From Panax quinquefolius (taxonomy: Eukaryota > Streptophyta > Magnoliopsida > Apiales > Araliaceae), in contig CM035151.1 of NCBI GenBank assembly GCA_020205615.1, forward strand, positions 45,437,409 to 45,501,408: a stretch of DNA of 64,000 nt, read 5' to 3'. The position numbers and the translations under genes were made by a program. Each line of letters opens with the position of its first letter. Within the stretch, counting starts at the first letter, position 1. The notes beneath the pieces were generated by a model that had not been told where the DNA came from, searched no databases, and saw only the letters and a list, made by a program, of their open reading frames with translations. Positions 22,235 through 34,920 of this stretch are shown here, in pieces.

Positions 22235-22815
22235 CTAAGTCGGGCTCGCCTCAGCGGGTGTAGATCCATCTCGTAGGTATTCCTTGATATGTTGATACCA
22301 AGGATGCTGGATGGGAGATAGCTTATCCGATACTTCTCCAATGTAATTCCCATAGGCTGGGGCTTTGTGCAGGGAAATTGTTACGCTTGGCAAGTGTCCT
22401 TTGTCTGATATGCGAATTAAGGAGGCCAAAGTTGCTAATGCGTCTGCAAAGTCATTCTTATTACGAGAAATGTGTAAAAAGGAGATTTCTTCGAACTCCA
22501 AAACCATATGTAAAACTTGTCGATGGTAAGGCAGCAAATGTTGTTCTTTGGTTTGATAGATTCCGGTGGATTGTCTGATTATCAACTCTGAATCTCCAAA
22601 GACAGTTAACCGCCTGATGCCCATTGAACGGGAAAGTTTTAGCCCCATGAGACAGCCTTCATACTCAGCATGGTCTTTGTTGGTTCTCGACAAACCGCAA
22701 TTTAACAAGAACGGATATCGCTTCCCCCATACCGGATACTAGAACTACTCCAGCTCCAGCACCTTCCATATTAATAGCTCTATCGAAATACATCTTCCAT
22801 ACTTGGCGTGTATCG
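22235..22815 (-). pseudogene. pol: second (archaeal-type) RNase H of Tat-like element copy 1
   Basis: Domain marks in order are KMYFDRAINMEGAGAGVVLV (first Asp), AEYEGCLMGLKLSRSMGIRR (Glu), LTVFGDSELIIRQ (Asp) and NKNDFADALATLASL (last Asp). Plant Tat elements are known for this additional RNase H after the ordinary one. A frameshift near 22,680 separates the first block from the rest. A spacer leading to integrase (APAYGNYIGEVSDKL) ends at 22,235. Confidence 0.85.
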
Positions 22816-22914
22816 TACTGATGGTGTTGCTGAACTATCATTACTCCCTCATCGGGGAAGTATGTCTCCAAGGGTTTGAAATCCCGTGAGGGTGCGGCGG
22901 CAAGTTGATCCATA

Positions 22915-23369
22915 ATTCCTTGACCTTTGATGGACTTTTGAGTCACGTAAACGATATCAAATTGTTGTAGGATCAACTACCATATGGACACCCGGTAATT
23001 TAACATGGGTTTATTGAACACGTACTTGAGAGGATCCGCGCGGGATATGAGATGGGTTATGTGACTATGGAGGAAATGTTGTAAACTCATGAAAGCCCAT
23101 GCTAAAGCACAACACATCTTTTTGATCAGTGTGTACTTGTGTTCACTGATGCTGAATCTTTTGCTGAGGTAATAGATAGCTCGTTCTTGGCCTCAATCGT
23201 CTTTCTGTCCCAGTATGCAGCCCATGGCGTTGTCATTTATGGACAGGTACATGAACATGGGAACATCATCCCTGGGTGGTACTAAAATGGGAGCTTTGAC
23301 AAACTGTTCTTTAATTGTAAGGAAGGCATTCTAGAACTCATCATTCCATTTCATGGAGGAGTTCTTCCT
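22915..23369 (-). pseudogene. pol: RT-associated RNase H of Tat-like element copy 1
   Basis: The minus strand encodes QERAIYYLSKRFS, SEHKYTLIKKMCCALAWAF and HITHLISRADPLKYVF, the ordinary gypsy RNase H tail of RT, broken by several stops (for example near 23,190 and 22,980). Confidence 0.8.
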
Positions 23370-24185
23370 TCATAGCTTGAAGATTGGCTCACAGGTTGCT
23401 GTGAGTTGAGAGATAAACCTGCTAATGAAGTTGATTCTCCCAAAAAATCCCCGTATTTCCTTCTCTGTCTGAGGAATAGGCATTTTTGCGATGGCCTGGA
23501 TTTTTGTAGGATCCAACTCAATCCCTTTTTGGCTTACTAGAAATCCTAGCAACTTGCCTGATTTAACGCCAAAGGCGCACTTGGCTGGATTCAACTTCAA
23601 GTTGTACTTATGCAACCTGTTGAATAGCTTATTGAGATGGTCTAAGTGGTCTTCCTCCTTCCGGGATTCAACAATGATGTCATCCACGTAGATCTCGATC
23701 TCTTTGTGCATTAAGTCGTGGAAGAGAGCCATCATAGCTCGCTGATAGGTGGCTCTGGCATTAATGAGGCCGAATGACAATCGTCTATAACAAAAGGTTC
23801 CCCAAGGCGTGATGAAAGCAGCTTTCTCACGATCTTCCTCAGCAACCATGATTTGATGGTACCCCGCAAAACAATTAGCAAAGGAGTACATGAAGTATTG
23901 AGCAGTATTGTCAATGAGAATGTGGATAAAGGGTACGGGAAAGATATCTTTAAGGCACGCTTTGTTCAAGTCCCGATAATCCACGCAGACTCCCACCTTT
24001 CCTCCAGGTTTAGGCATGGGAACAATGTTGGATATCCACTCAGGATATGTGGACACCATGATGATGCCCGCTTGAAATTGTTTCATAATTTCTTCCTTTA
24101 CCTTTAAACTCAACTCAGGTTTTAATCACCTGAGCTTTTGTTTGACTGGCCTGAATCCCTCTTTAATGGGAAGGCGATGAAGTAT
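23370..24185 (-). pseudogene. pol: reverse transcriptase of Tat-like element copy 1
   Basis: The frame 24,113-23,370 is open for 247 codons. It shows STYPEWISNIVPMPKPGGK, VDYRDLNKAC, then SFANCFAGYHQI, GTFCYRRLSFGLINA, EIYVDDIIVES and GFLVSQKGIELDPTKIQAI. The YVDD pair is intact, but the first catalytic Asp (expected in SFxDxFxGY) is Asn here, so the enzyme would be inactive. Upstream, GFRPVKQKLR is followed by a TGA at 24,128-24,126 where Arg is usual. Confidence 0.92.
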
Positions 24186-24299
24186 AATGTCAGTGCAAAA
24201 ACCCACCATGTCTTCATGAGATCATGCAAACACATCCTGGAATTGGGTTAGTAGCGTAACCATGTCATTCCGCTGGTTTGGGTTAAGGTCTGAACCAAT

Positions 24300-24980
24300 C
24301 TAGATTAACTTAGGGCTTTCTAAGGTTCCGAGATTGAATGAAGTGGTTTGATCAAGGTTGGGTTTAGGTTTGTCTTTGACCCATTCTTGAATTTTTGGGG
24401 GCACCTCAATGTCCTCATGCATTTCCATCAAGGCTGAATTCGTCTCTACATCAAAGTTACAATCTTTGTGGAGAAGAGGCACCATATCAGTAAGTATATG
24501 CACATCTAAATTCAGGGTCCTAAAAGAAAATATGCTTTCACTTAGTATATATGAAAAGGTTTGATCATACAAAGTGTTAGCATGTACTAGCAAAACGACT
24601 GCTAATACTGTACAAAAAAGTAAGCAGTTATGATATCTACAGGGCAGAAATAGTTTTTGCCCGTTTTACCATTGTCGATCAATGCAAGGAGTGATGCTCC
24701 AATTGGTAAGGGCAAAGTCTGGGTGGACTGTAGTGATGGAGGGATTGTCATCGTCCTCCATATCCCGAATGATGGCCATTATGTCCGAGCAATCATCGTC
24801 TGGGGTGTATCTGTTTGTATGCTCGTCATGAACAATGATGCGTATGCCTGACATCATTCGGATGACGTCTTGTTTAATTCTTTGTTTCCCTTCCTCCACA
24901 GTGGGATCTGGAACAAAGACTTCTTTCGCCTTCACCGGTACCGGCTTGGGAAATAACATAGCCATCACGTTAACTGACAC
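24300..24980 (-). pseudogene. pol: pol linker between protease and RT
   Basis: Two open pieces (24,980-24,666 and 24,593-24,300) carry acidic, low-similarity sequence such as DDDCSDIMAIIRDMEDDD and EVPPKIQEWVKDKPKPNLDQ. The second has a counterpart at 63,060-63,300 in copy 2. I cannot assign a domain. Large Tat elements such as Ogre have an intron near this point; I see no clear splice pair. Confidence 0.55.
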
Positions 24981-25271
24981 CTTTACACGAGGTTATACAG
25001 ACTCAACAATTGTACGTGTGGACGAACGTCGTGTAACTGAAGCTGGAGGAATCTGAGGATGTTTATGTGGATTTCTATTATTAGAACTGGCAGAATAGCC
25101 TAGCCTAGCTGTCCCAGTTTGACTGATAACTTGGATGGGGTACTTGATATCCTGATGATCTTTACCCAGCCCTTGTCCTGGCTAATGACCAAAGGATATC
25201 ATTTCTTTAGTGGCTGCCATCACTTCGGCAGAAAACTTGGGTGTGAGAGGTTGCGCTCCAATAGCATGGTA

Positions 25272-26216
25272 CTAAGTGTTGCTCACCTCCAAGGTGTGAA
25301 AACTGACCGGCTCAACATCTGAATTGGCGTTGATGCATGGTATGTCACTTTGTGGAGGACACTTCTGCTCAGCGTTGACTGTGACTAGGCTATCGTTGAT
25401 AATGTATTTTAACTGTTGATGAAGGGTGGAGGGGACTTCCCCAGTAATATGAATCCATGGTCGTCCCAAGAGCAGGTTGTATCCCGAATCTATCTTGAGT
25501 ACATGGAAAGATACAAAATATGTATGGGGACCAATTTCAATTAGCAGTTCAATTACTCCGATCGAATTCCGTCGGGCTCCATCAAAAGCTTTGATGACCG
25601 TATGGCTGCTCTGGATTCGGTTGAGATTGATATTCATCTTCACCAAGGTAGTGTGTGGGCAGATATTTAGAGATGAGCCTCCATCTATCAAGACTCCAGC
25701 TATCATGTATCCGGAGGACAAAACCGCAATGTGAAACGACTTGCAATGACCGGTCCCTTCAGGCGGGATGTCGTCATCAGTGAATGATATCACATTATTG
25801 TTAAAAACGCGATCAACCAAATGTTGAAATTTTTCTGCATCCACTGATTTTGGTAGATAGGCTTCTTCTAAAACCTTCAGCAAGATCGTCCAGTGATCTT
25901 CAGAAGTTAGGACCAAGTCCAAAATTGAGATTTGGTGTGGAGCTTCTTTTAAGCTTAAAACCACCTTGGCTTCATTATGACCCATAGTGCGGAGGAACTT
26001 TTTAATCTTCTCCATGGGTATTTTCCCCTTTGATTTGATGGTAGACTTCATCACCCGTTGGGGAAGATACAATGGATTCTCCTTCGACACTGCAACAGTT
26101 ATATGTGAGGTGGATCCTGCACCTTCTCCATAATTCCATGGCACTTTATATAAGCTAACAATAGGATATTGTGCTCTGCATGGCAAGTTGATTGGCTCGG
26201 GAGCGGCCACTTTCAA
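25272..26216 (-). pseudogene. pol: aspartic protease region of Tat-like element copy 1
   Basis: 314 open codons. FTDDDIPPEGTGHCKSFHIA precedes GVLIDGGSSLNICPHTTLVK, the protease active site (D-G-G in place of the usual D-T/S-G, normal for this group), then FDGARRNSIGVIELLIEIGP and YNLLLGRPWIHITGEVPSTLHQ, all blocks known from Tat-lineage pro. The upstream ISILDLVLTSEDHWTILLKVL is the usual lead-in. This is the longest intact stretch of the element. Confidence 0.9.
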
Positions 26217-26354
26217 AGGATTGTTGCTTCCCCTTAGTTGAATTGTTGGTATTGTGAGTGATTTGTTAGTCCCATCAACTCAGTGGATATGACTGCTATC
26301 AAACCCTTCCATTTAGTAGGATATGTATTCTCACTCTCACGTAAAGCACTCAGA

Positions 26355-28294
26355 TCATCGCTCGCTAGTTGCAGACACACCACCGCCAATTAGATTTTGG
26401 ATAAGGTGGCAGAGTTCCCAACATTCTTCTGTGCTGTGACCGCACGAATAGGAGTGATATTGACATACTCCATCAGAATTAAACTGTCTGGAATGAGGAT
26501 TAACCGGAGGAAGAAGGGAAGTGATTCTTCCTTCATTGATGAGCATCTGCAAGATTTCCTCCATAGGTTGGCCCAGGTGTGTAAATTCCCTTTTATTGGC
26601 AAAATCTCGACGGGCTTTGGCATTTGCTCTCCTTATCACTTTATCTTCCAGCATTTTATTTTCTAAAGGTGACGAGAGTATATTTGTGACAAGATGGAGG
26701 AGACTAGCATGCTCCTGGCTGATTAACTAGCGTGTCACTTGATGCTGATAGGTCACCAGTTCTGCCAATTGTTTAATCTGCTTGCATAGAGCTTTCATCT
26801 TATGTTCCATTGGAAACTGGAATTTAGCATAATCCCACTTGTCAACCCCGTCTTTGGCGGTCTGGGATGATTCGTCGTTAAAATTGGAATTCTGTCCATT
26901 ACTCTAATTAATCATGTTGACCTCCTCTTTTTGTGTTGAGGAAGAGGATTATCATGTACGTGAGGTTGATCTGGTTTGGTGACCATGATCTCACCGTTGT
27001 CTATCAGGTATTGGATCTTGTGTTTCAAGGCCCAACAATCCTGAGTATCATGTCCAGGTGCCCCAGCATAATAAGCACATTTCCTAGCAGCATTGAAACC
27101 CCTTCCAATAGGGCTGGCTGGTGGAAGAAGATGCGTGATTTTCTTCTATGTTGTCAGAAGAGTGAGAATATTCTCAAGTGAGTCCCCTAAGGGTGTGAAC
27201 ACTCGAGGGCGTTTGAATTCTCCACATTTTGGTTTTGGAGGGTTCGAAGACTGTGCTTGCAAGGGAGTGTAACTTCTCATTTGGATTGTCATGTTCTGAT
27301 TACCTTTTTGACCCTGTAGTATCAGGGAAACATCTTCCTCTTTCTTTTTATGGACCTTCCGGGGGTTGTTTCCATAATTCCCGGATTGGATGTGATCAGC
27401 GACAGCTTTAAGGGCAGCTAGGTCTTGAATTTTTTCAGATTTCAATCCCATCTCAGCCATCTCCCCATGTTTGACCTTTTCAGAAAATGGTTTACCGATG
27501 CTAGCTAAAACTCTTTCATATAAAGGAGCTTCTTGTATGTCTATAAAATTCATGACCATTTTTGATTTTGTCATGGAAGGAATAACTTGGGCAGCCAGGC
27601 ATCTCCACCTTTGAGCATACTCTCTGAAAGACTCATTAGACTGTTTCTTGATCTTAGTAATTTGATACTGATCAGGAGCCATCTAAGACTGAAAGTTGTA
27701 TTGTGTGAGGAATGTATGTTCTAGCTCTTCCCAACTATGGATCTTTGAGTTGTCTAATCTTGTGTACCACGAACGGGCTTCTCCAGTCAGACTTTTCTGA
27801 AATAGCTGCATTCTGAGCTTCTCGTCCTCTACATAAGATCCAAGTTCTCTAATAAACACCTTCAAATGTGTGTAAGGATCTCCTAACCCGTCATACTTTT
27901 CGAAGTCAGGAGTCTTAAACTTTTCTGGATAATGGACACCAGGGAAAATGCAAAGGTCAGTATATTAAACACTTCCGTGTGTTCCAATTCCTTTGATAGC
28001 ACGAAGGGTCTCTTCCATTTGGAGGACTTTCTTTTTGATGTCACTGGTGTCTGGATCTCCTGTGAGATGTGTGACATCATGGATTTTGTTGGTCATATCC
28101 AACTGCAGTTCAGGAATTGTAATGATCCGGTTTCCCCCTTGTGTAGAGGATTTAGCATGTACGGGTATCTTTGGACCCTTAGTAGACTAGTGTAGTTCCT
28201 TAAGCAGAACAACCAAATCTGTAATTTGTTTGCTTAATTCGTCGAATTCTTTGTGAGAAACTAGATTAAGGTCAGTCTGGTAAGATGACGGCAT
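26355..28294 (-). pseudogene. gag: gag of Tat-like element copy 1
   Basis: ATG at 28,294 gives MPSSYQTDLNLVSHKEFDEL. Later landmarks are FKTPDFEKYDGLGDPYTHL, GEARSWYTRLDNSKIHSWEE, MAPDQYQITKIKKQSNESFR and EYAQRWRCLAAQV, the standard capsid of Tat elements. Two zinc-like motifs follow: CAYYAGAPGHDTQDCWALKH (near 27,090) and CQYHSYSCGHSTEECWELCH (near 26,450). In-frame stops occur near 28,190, 27,965 and 27,683, and the frame shifts near 27,146 and 26,660. Gag and protease are in one transcript; fusion is likely but the frame is too damaged to prove it. Confidence 0.88.
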
Positions 28295-28849
28295 GATTGA
28301 CTGTAGGCCAGCAACCTTTTGGATTTTGACCAGGTAGTGGGTCCGATTGGTTCCCTGCGAAAGACTTGCATAGTTTAGTCTTTAGGGAATGTATAAAATT
28401 AACATGCTATGTGATGTTTTCGCTTTAGGAATTTTATCCTGCAACACGGATGTCAACTGTTTGTAATACAAGATAGCATGTTAAATTAAATATGTATGTG
28501 CACACATTTCTTCATATTTCTCATTACATGGAGATAGATATGGAATGAAATTACAAGTAATTGTGTTTACAAGTAATTAAAATGAGAAAGTATGAAGAGA
28601 CTTTCCTTCGTTTTGAGTTTATCAGAGGCTGATCTATCTTAGGTTACTCTCGCGACTTTTTGGTATGAAGGTTCCCAAATCATCGCAATTTACTCAACGG
28701 GAAATTAATCCGGTCTTTCAACCGGAGCGAATTTGGTGGTGCCTTTCCGAGCCTCATGAAATTAGTCTTCCTACGAGTCCAGTAATCAAACATCGACAGG
28801 ATAGCCTCCTGGTGGAGGGACCACACAACATACATTCACATACATCGCG
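28295..28849 (-). other. leader of Tat-like element copy 1, proximal part
   Basis: This is non-coding sequence between gag ATG and the solo LTR. It continues at 31,606-31,789 beyond the solo LTR. I see no further structure. Confidence 0.6.
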
Positions 28850-31600
28850 TGTGACGAACGAGATTTTTGTAATTTAATTCTTAATATTTATTGAATTAAA
28901 TAAATATTTTCGATGATTTAATTATTAGAGTAAATAATTAATTGATGAAATTTTGGTAGATTAATTTAATTATATGTGTTATATTTATTAAATTAATGTG
29001 GAGAAATTTTGTTATTCGAAGTATGTCATTATGTGAGCTTATTGTATTAAAAGAAATATTTAATAAGCTAGTGTTATTTTAATTAATTTAATTATTAATT
29101 AGAGATTAATAATTTGATATTATTAATTCATGAAAAATTAATTATATGACTATGTGAATTTATGAGAAATTATTATATTTTATATATATTAAATTAAATA
29201 AATTAATTGAGTTATTTTATAAAGGGTGTGACATTATTTAAACTATATGATAAAAGAGTTTATTAAACTAGTGGAGGTTGAGGACAGTTAACCCATGATG
29301 GGTAACTGACCTCCACAACGCATCAGTTTATTTGAATACGACGTCCTCTTCTCTTTTCTTTTCTTATTATTCTAAGTCTGGAAGAGCAGAGAGGGGGAGA
29401 GTTTGAGAAATTGTCAGAGAAAAATTGTGAGATTTAGAGAAATTGTGAGTGTGTAATCAACAAGTTTTTGTGAAAGAGTCATCTGTGATCATCTTTTCTA
29501 AAGTATACTCTGGGTAATTTCTCCAAACCCGATTTCTATTTCACGTCATTTAGTTTTTATGAAAATGGCTTTCAAGCTTTTGTAAAGTCTCTGTAATTGG
29601 GAAAGGGTATGATTATGAGTTTATATATGTGTTAAATGTTACCATATCTTATTTGAGTATATATATTTTATAGATCATGTCATCAGTTCCATGAAAATAC
29701 GTCGTATATGTTGCTCAAAACTTACAGAGTATGGGTTTTGGCCATATGGCCCTTATACATAAATTTAATGTGTCAAACATAAATGGTCTTATAAAATTTA
29801 TACTCGTATATTATTATGCATGTTAATATGAAGAGACCAAACTTTAAATGAACGGATTCGGTGTTATAACGAATCCGTAGTATTAATTTTCATGATTTAT
29901 GTTCAACACTTCAAGAACATCAAGAACAGTACAATTTGCATAATTTAATTCTGTGATTATGTATTTTAATGGGTTAAAATCACTCTATATTTGTTGGGTA
30001 TTGATTATATATGAATTCTAACATGTGGGTATGTTTAATTTGGAGAATTAATGATTATGTAGTGTTTATTTTGTCAATTCGTGTTCTTCGCTAATCGGGA
30101 ATTCGAGTTCAGAGTATCGCATCGCTAGCTTTCAACTCCTAGTTCATTTCCGCCAACAAATACTAAGTACTGCCTCAATATACTTACCAGGCAATGAGCA
30201 AATACCAAGACTCTAAAGATAAAAGTGGCAGCAAGAACGCCACTTAGCAGAATTTCCAGAAAATGTTTTTTTAAGTATTCAAGTATAGAAATATGATAGT
30301 AACTTAGTCTAATGAATATAAAAACTTGTTAGACATATAATGAGGTGTTAAAATAAATTCTTAACACGTCCATAACACAATTACGTGTGAATTGAATGAT
30401 TGAATACATAGTTAACTTATTGTTCGTGAAGTCTTAATTTTGAACAATAAGTGTAGTAACTGACTAAGTATAGTCATGAATTTGAGTTAGACAAAGAATA
30501 AGCTTGTGATGTTTAGTACGTTATAATTGACTAGTATTGTGAACGTAAATGAATAATAGGATTTAAATCAAAGAACGAGTTTTATTAAAGTGTAATCTAC
30601 GCACAAGGCAAGTTTCCTACCCCTACTTGTTATCATTGTTCAAGTTTATTATTTACCTTGAGTAAATTCTCATTACTATTATTCAAGTTCGAATTGTTAT
30701 ATTAAAGATTGATTATCCTTTCAAAGTATGAATTTGTTATACAATATTTGTTCTATTGTATACTTCTTGAGATTATTATTCAATTTGAATATCATTATTG
30801 TTAAACCTTGTTAGACTAGTGAACCTTATTGATTCGACTAGTTCATAGTTGATGAACGTTCTAAATTTCAGAACCCTTATTGAATTATCTAAACCAAACT
30901 TCATTTGGTGCGGACTCGAATGTCAAACTGAGATGAACAACCCTGCAAAGGGATTTACTTATGTGTTAGAGTTAACATATTGTGCACAGTATGGTACTAA
31001 AGGGTTGATCACCCTAAGTACGAGAAGAAGAGTCCATAGTCTTATGAATGTTAAAGGTTTCAAGTATAACCCTTGATAACCTAGGACATAGTTCAAGGTC
31101 TTATGACCCTCAGAAATCTTTTGATTCTTGTTATTCATTCTTGATTCAAAAGTTGAGCTTTTATTTCAGAAGTCTTTGATTTATTCGCATGTTATTATTA
31201 TTTCATTATTATATTGTTATACTTGTGGGCAATCGTGCTCACTCTTGTATAATAATAACATTGCAATTAAGAACGAAAGAGCAGACGAACCTTTCACTAG
31301 TAAAGGCAAGGGCAAGCTTAGCAAGTAATGAAGATTGATTATTTATGTGATTATGAAATGATAATTAGAATTGATGTTACTTAAGACTTATTTTTTTATG
31401 TTTCCGCACAGATGATTTAAGGTTAGAGTAACCTGGGATTTATTTATTATGTAGTTGATGTAACCCCATAAGGGGAGATTTATTATTATTTCTATCTATT
31501 GCATGGTTTGCATTTATTTATGGGTAGATAGATGGATGATGTTTGTATAGTGAACACCAAATCCTGTGGAAATGGAAGTACCGGATTTGTGGGTGTCACA
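28850..31600 (+). mobile_element. solo LTR, 2.75 kb, with target duplication TCGCG
   Basis: It starts TGTGACGAACGAG and ends GTGGGTGTCACA, flanked by TCGCG at 28,845-28,849 and 31,601-31,605. No PBS or coding sequence follows, so it is a solo LTR left by LTR-LTR recombination. Toward its 3' end, gggcaatcgtgctcactctt and cctgggattta resemble the same positions of the chromovirus LTR (16,010-16,220), so it is probably a related chromovirus in plus orientation. Short open frames inside (30,849-31,328) are not coding. Confidence 0.88.
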
Positions 31601-31789
31601 TCGCGTCTCACCATATGGAAATTATTACATGTGCGAAGCACTAATATCACAAGCAGATATGGTGCAAAACACTAAGTGCAATAAGTAAATACATTCGTAC
31701 ACATTCATCATAAATGTAAATGCAACATCCACACACAAGCAGATAATAGTTTTGAAAAAATTTGAAATAGCGGCTTAAGTCCTCTTACT

Positions 31790-31812
31790 GGAGTCCCCAG
31801 CAGAGTCACCAA
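31790..31812 (-). other. primer binding site of Tat-like element
   Basis: The minus strand reads TTGGTGACTCTGCTGGGGAC and onward, starting one base inside the LTR end at 31,814. I recall this long TGGCGACTCTGCTGGGGA-type PBS from Tat/Ogre elements (tRNA-Arg type); one base differs here. Confidence 0.75.
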
Positions 31813-32892
31813 CTGTCGACGTCGGGATTTTTAGTAGTCCCTTTTCCGTTACTTGTCTTTGATGTTCTCATTTTAGGTGAGATTTGTTTGAAAAAATAAG
31901 TGAAAAAGGTCCGACATGTATAATGTCGACGATGGACTGTTAAGAGTCGCCAGTTGGTTTTTTAAATGGTTGTACCAACACAACCAAGAAAAGTTTTGCA
32001 CATTGACCCAGTGATGTGACACTGCTAAACAGGTCGGTGAAATCGAGATTCATTAGGGTCCGGGGACTTGATTATGCGGAGGGAAGGTGTTAGGCACCCC
32101 CCCCCCCAACATCTGTGTTACCAAGGTGACCGCCTCTTTTCAAGAAACTATTATATGAATGTGTGTGTGTGTGGGTCAATGTGATGTTTATTTGGAAGTG
32201 GTACGAGGCCTCGTCCACACCTATATACACAGGGTTTAAATTTATGTAAAAATTAAATTTTAGCAAGATATGTCAGTGATGTTTTATAAAAGAGGTTTTT
32301 CAAACCCTGATGCTCAATAGTAATTGAGACCATTTACACTTCCATTTTATTAAGTGCTCGGCTTGATTGATTTTATTTTCGTGATGCAAAGCATCACTAA
32401 GAAAATAATGTACAAAATAATGTCGATTTCCTCGTGGGTATGAAAACCATCTGAGGAATTTCAGACACCGCAGAATAATTTACAAGTTGCTTACAGCTGA
32501 AAATATCCATCACGAGAACCGAATCTAGATCCAATAGGCTGAATTTGTGATCACATGATTCCTAGGCTCACATGATACCACAATTTACATGAAAGTAGTA
32601 AGCAGGTATATATATAAAAGCAGTAAATATATATATACAAACATGATCAGCCACCACGAAACACCTCCATGGGGGATCAGAAAATATAAACAAAGCTGTA
32701 AAAGCTATCAACCACCACGGAGGAAACTCCAGGCGGGACGAAACGTAAATAAAGTTGTAAAAGCTATCAACCGTCACGGAGGAAACTCCAAAGTGGACGA
32801 AATATAAATAAAGTCAGAAAAGTGATCAATCGCCACGTAAATACACTCCAGTGAGGATGAAAAATGTAAAGAAAGCGAAAAGCGATCGACCA

Positions 32893-32895
<3 letters not shown>

Positions 32896-32956
<61 letters not shown>

Positions 32957-33011
32957 CGAGTAAACACTTCGGATGTAAAATATAAGCTCATCGAATAAAG
33001 TCCGACACACG

Positions 33012-33048
<37 letters not shown>

Positions 33049-33099
33049 GTAGTAAACGCCTCGCATCAAGTCTAGGCTCATCAACAACGTCGACACAGC

Positions 33100-33145
<46 letters not shown>

Positions 33146-33499
33146 AAATCCGGGGCCTTGATTGGAGTAAAAGACGGACAAATTTTTTTTTTTTGCTTTT
33201 TTGCTTTCTTTTTTTAAAACAACTAAAAAAAATTAATATTTTATGGAACTGAAATTTTTTCATAATACAATGTTTTGGGGGTGATTTGGATACCTATACC
33301 AAAAAATGATGGTATAGTCTACACAGACTGTACATACATGGTTTGTTATACGTACCCAAATCACGCCCAAAACATTGTATTATGAAAAAAAATTCAATTC
33401 CATAAAATATTAAATATTTTTTTTAGTTGTTTTAAACAAAAAAAGTAAAAAAAAAAAAGTTCGGACGGGATAAAATCTAGGTGTCCTGATTGAACTGGA

Positions 33500-33566
<67 letters not shown>

Positions 33567-33625
33567 TAAATAAACGCCCAAACCAAAGTTCAGGCTCAAT
33601 CGAGGCATAACTCGATAATATTAGT

Positions 33626-33687
<62 letters not shown>
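32896..33687. repeat. (TA)n arrays with spacers in 5' LTR
   Basis: TA arrays lie at about 32,896-32,952, 33,014-33,045, 33,102-33,142, 33,502-33,561 and 33,627-33,687. The spacers match those at 2,269-2,453 and 51,671-51,975. The third array is split by the foldback element. Confidence 0.85.
33143..33502. mobile_element. ~360 bp foldback element (MITE-like) inserted in a TA array
   Basis: The 3' LTR and the third LTR lack it. Its arms are about 65-70 bases or more: 33,226-33,289 (ending ttttgggggtgatttgg) pairs with 33,356-33,423 (starting ccaaatcacgcccaaaac). The centre has a further CTATACC/GGTATAG pair. Poly-T and poly-A tracts extend the arms outward. The insertion inside TA repeats hides any TA duplication; Tc1/mariner or PIF-type origin is possible. 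Confidence 0.75.
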
Positions 33688-33688
<1 letters not shown>

Positions 33689-34444
33689 AACCAAAATAAA
33701 ACCACAGCATCGATATCTCGAAAACACACCCAACACGACTCTCAACGTGAAGAAGGGTGTGTGCAAAGATGAAGACAAAGGCTTTAAAGTGTGTGAGAAG
33801 GCTTACAGTGGGCTGCCAAAGAAGGTTTCTATATCTTTAACTTGGATGAAACTCGGCTCTCGCCAGTACAAAAGTAGCTATATATGAGCTCACAAGTGTA
33901 TAAAATGATAAAACACTCTATTTTCGCCGGTACAAAAGTAGCTATATATTGTAAGTACGGAGCAAATTTGACATGGCTTCCTTGCCTCCTCTTTTCTTAA
34001 AATGGCCACCGCAAGCCCTCTATTTATAGAGGGGAGAGCCGCAGGTGTAACTGCGGCCAGCCGCAGGTGTACCTGAGGCTGCCCTAGTTGCCCTGGGTTT
34101 CTCGGGTTGGGTCGCCTTGTAGTACGTGCACGTAGGCACTATAATGTACGCTCAAACTTTCAGAATTGCAATTCGGGCATCCGACTGAGATATATAAGAC
34201 CTATTTCAGACCGCCGTTGTCGAGAGTTGTACAATGGCATGGGATTAGAGGTTTTACAAAGTCATAAAGATGGGACGGTGCCCTCTTGTTTTCAAGCTTC
34301 CAATTATATCCGTTACCCAGTACAATAGTCACTCGGGATTGGTTTTCCTGAATTCTTGTGGGACATCGTGGTGTAGAAATGTATGTATGAGATGTTGAGA
34401 CGACGTGAAGTGGCCTTGAGTTGGCGAGATGATGACTTTGCCCC

Positions 34445-34920
34445 TCACCGGAGTTATCACCGGTTTGGGCAGGTAAATTAGACGTTGTCCAGGGTTATCT
34501 CTGAGATTGGACTGTTGCACATGTTGAAGGTCCTCAGTATCATCTCTGAGGTGTACATGTCCTCCCGGTGTTATCTCCGGGTATGGTCCTGAGTGCCTCG
34601 GTGTGAGTGCCGAGATTGAAACTGATTGCATGCACTTGAAAATAAGCATTTTCGGGGTTATCGCCGGAACTACACTCCTTGGGGTTATCTCCAAGGTTGA
34701 TAGCTGTTATTCCCAGTGTTGGGACTGAGACTGGATACCTCGGGGTTATCTCCGAGATTAATCGGTCTTATCCGGTGGAAAATCCGGTGTTGGAACTGCA
34801 TGCCTCAGGGTTATCTCCGAGGTTGGAACTGTTACTCCCAGTGTGTGCTCCAGGGTTGAGACTGAACTTTTGGTAGTATCCGGACTGGATGTGAGCTGTC
34901 TTCTAGGGTTATCTCTGAAA
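34445..34920. repeat. array of covarying stem-loops in the 5' LTR
   Basis: Same array as 3,235-3,720, better preserved. Perfect stems include CCCGG/CCGGG at 34,564-34,581, CCTCAG/CTGAGG at 34,532-34,551, CCTTGG/CCAAGG at 34,677-34,696, CTCGG/CCGAG at 34,739-34,756 and ACCGG/CCGGT near 34,447. Confidence 0.82.

Noticed and set aside
30849..31328. Two small open frames in plus strand
   Set aside because: They lie within the solo LTR and have no family features.
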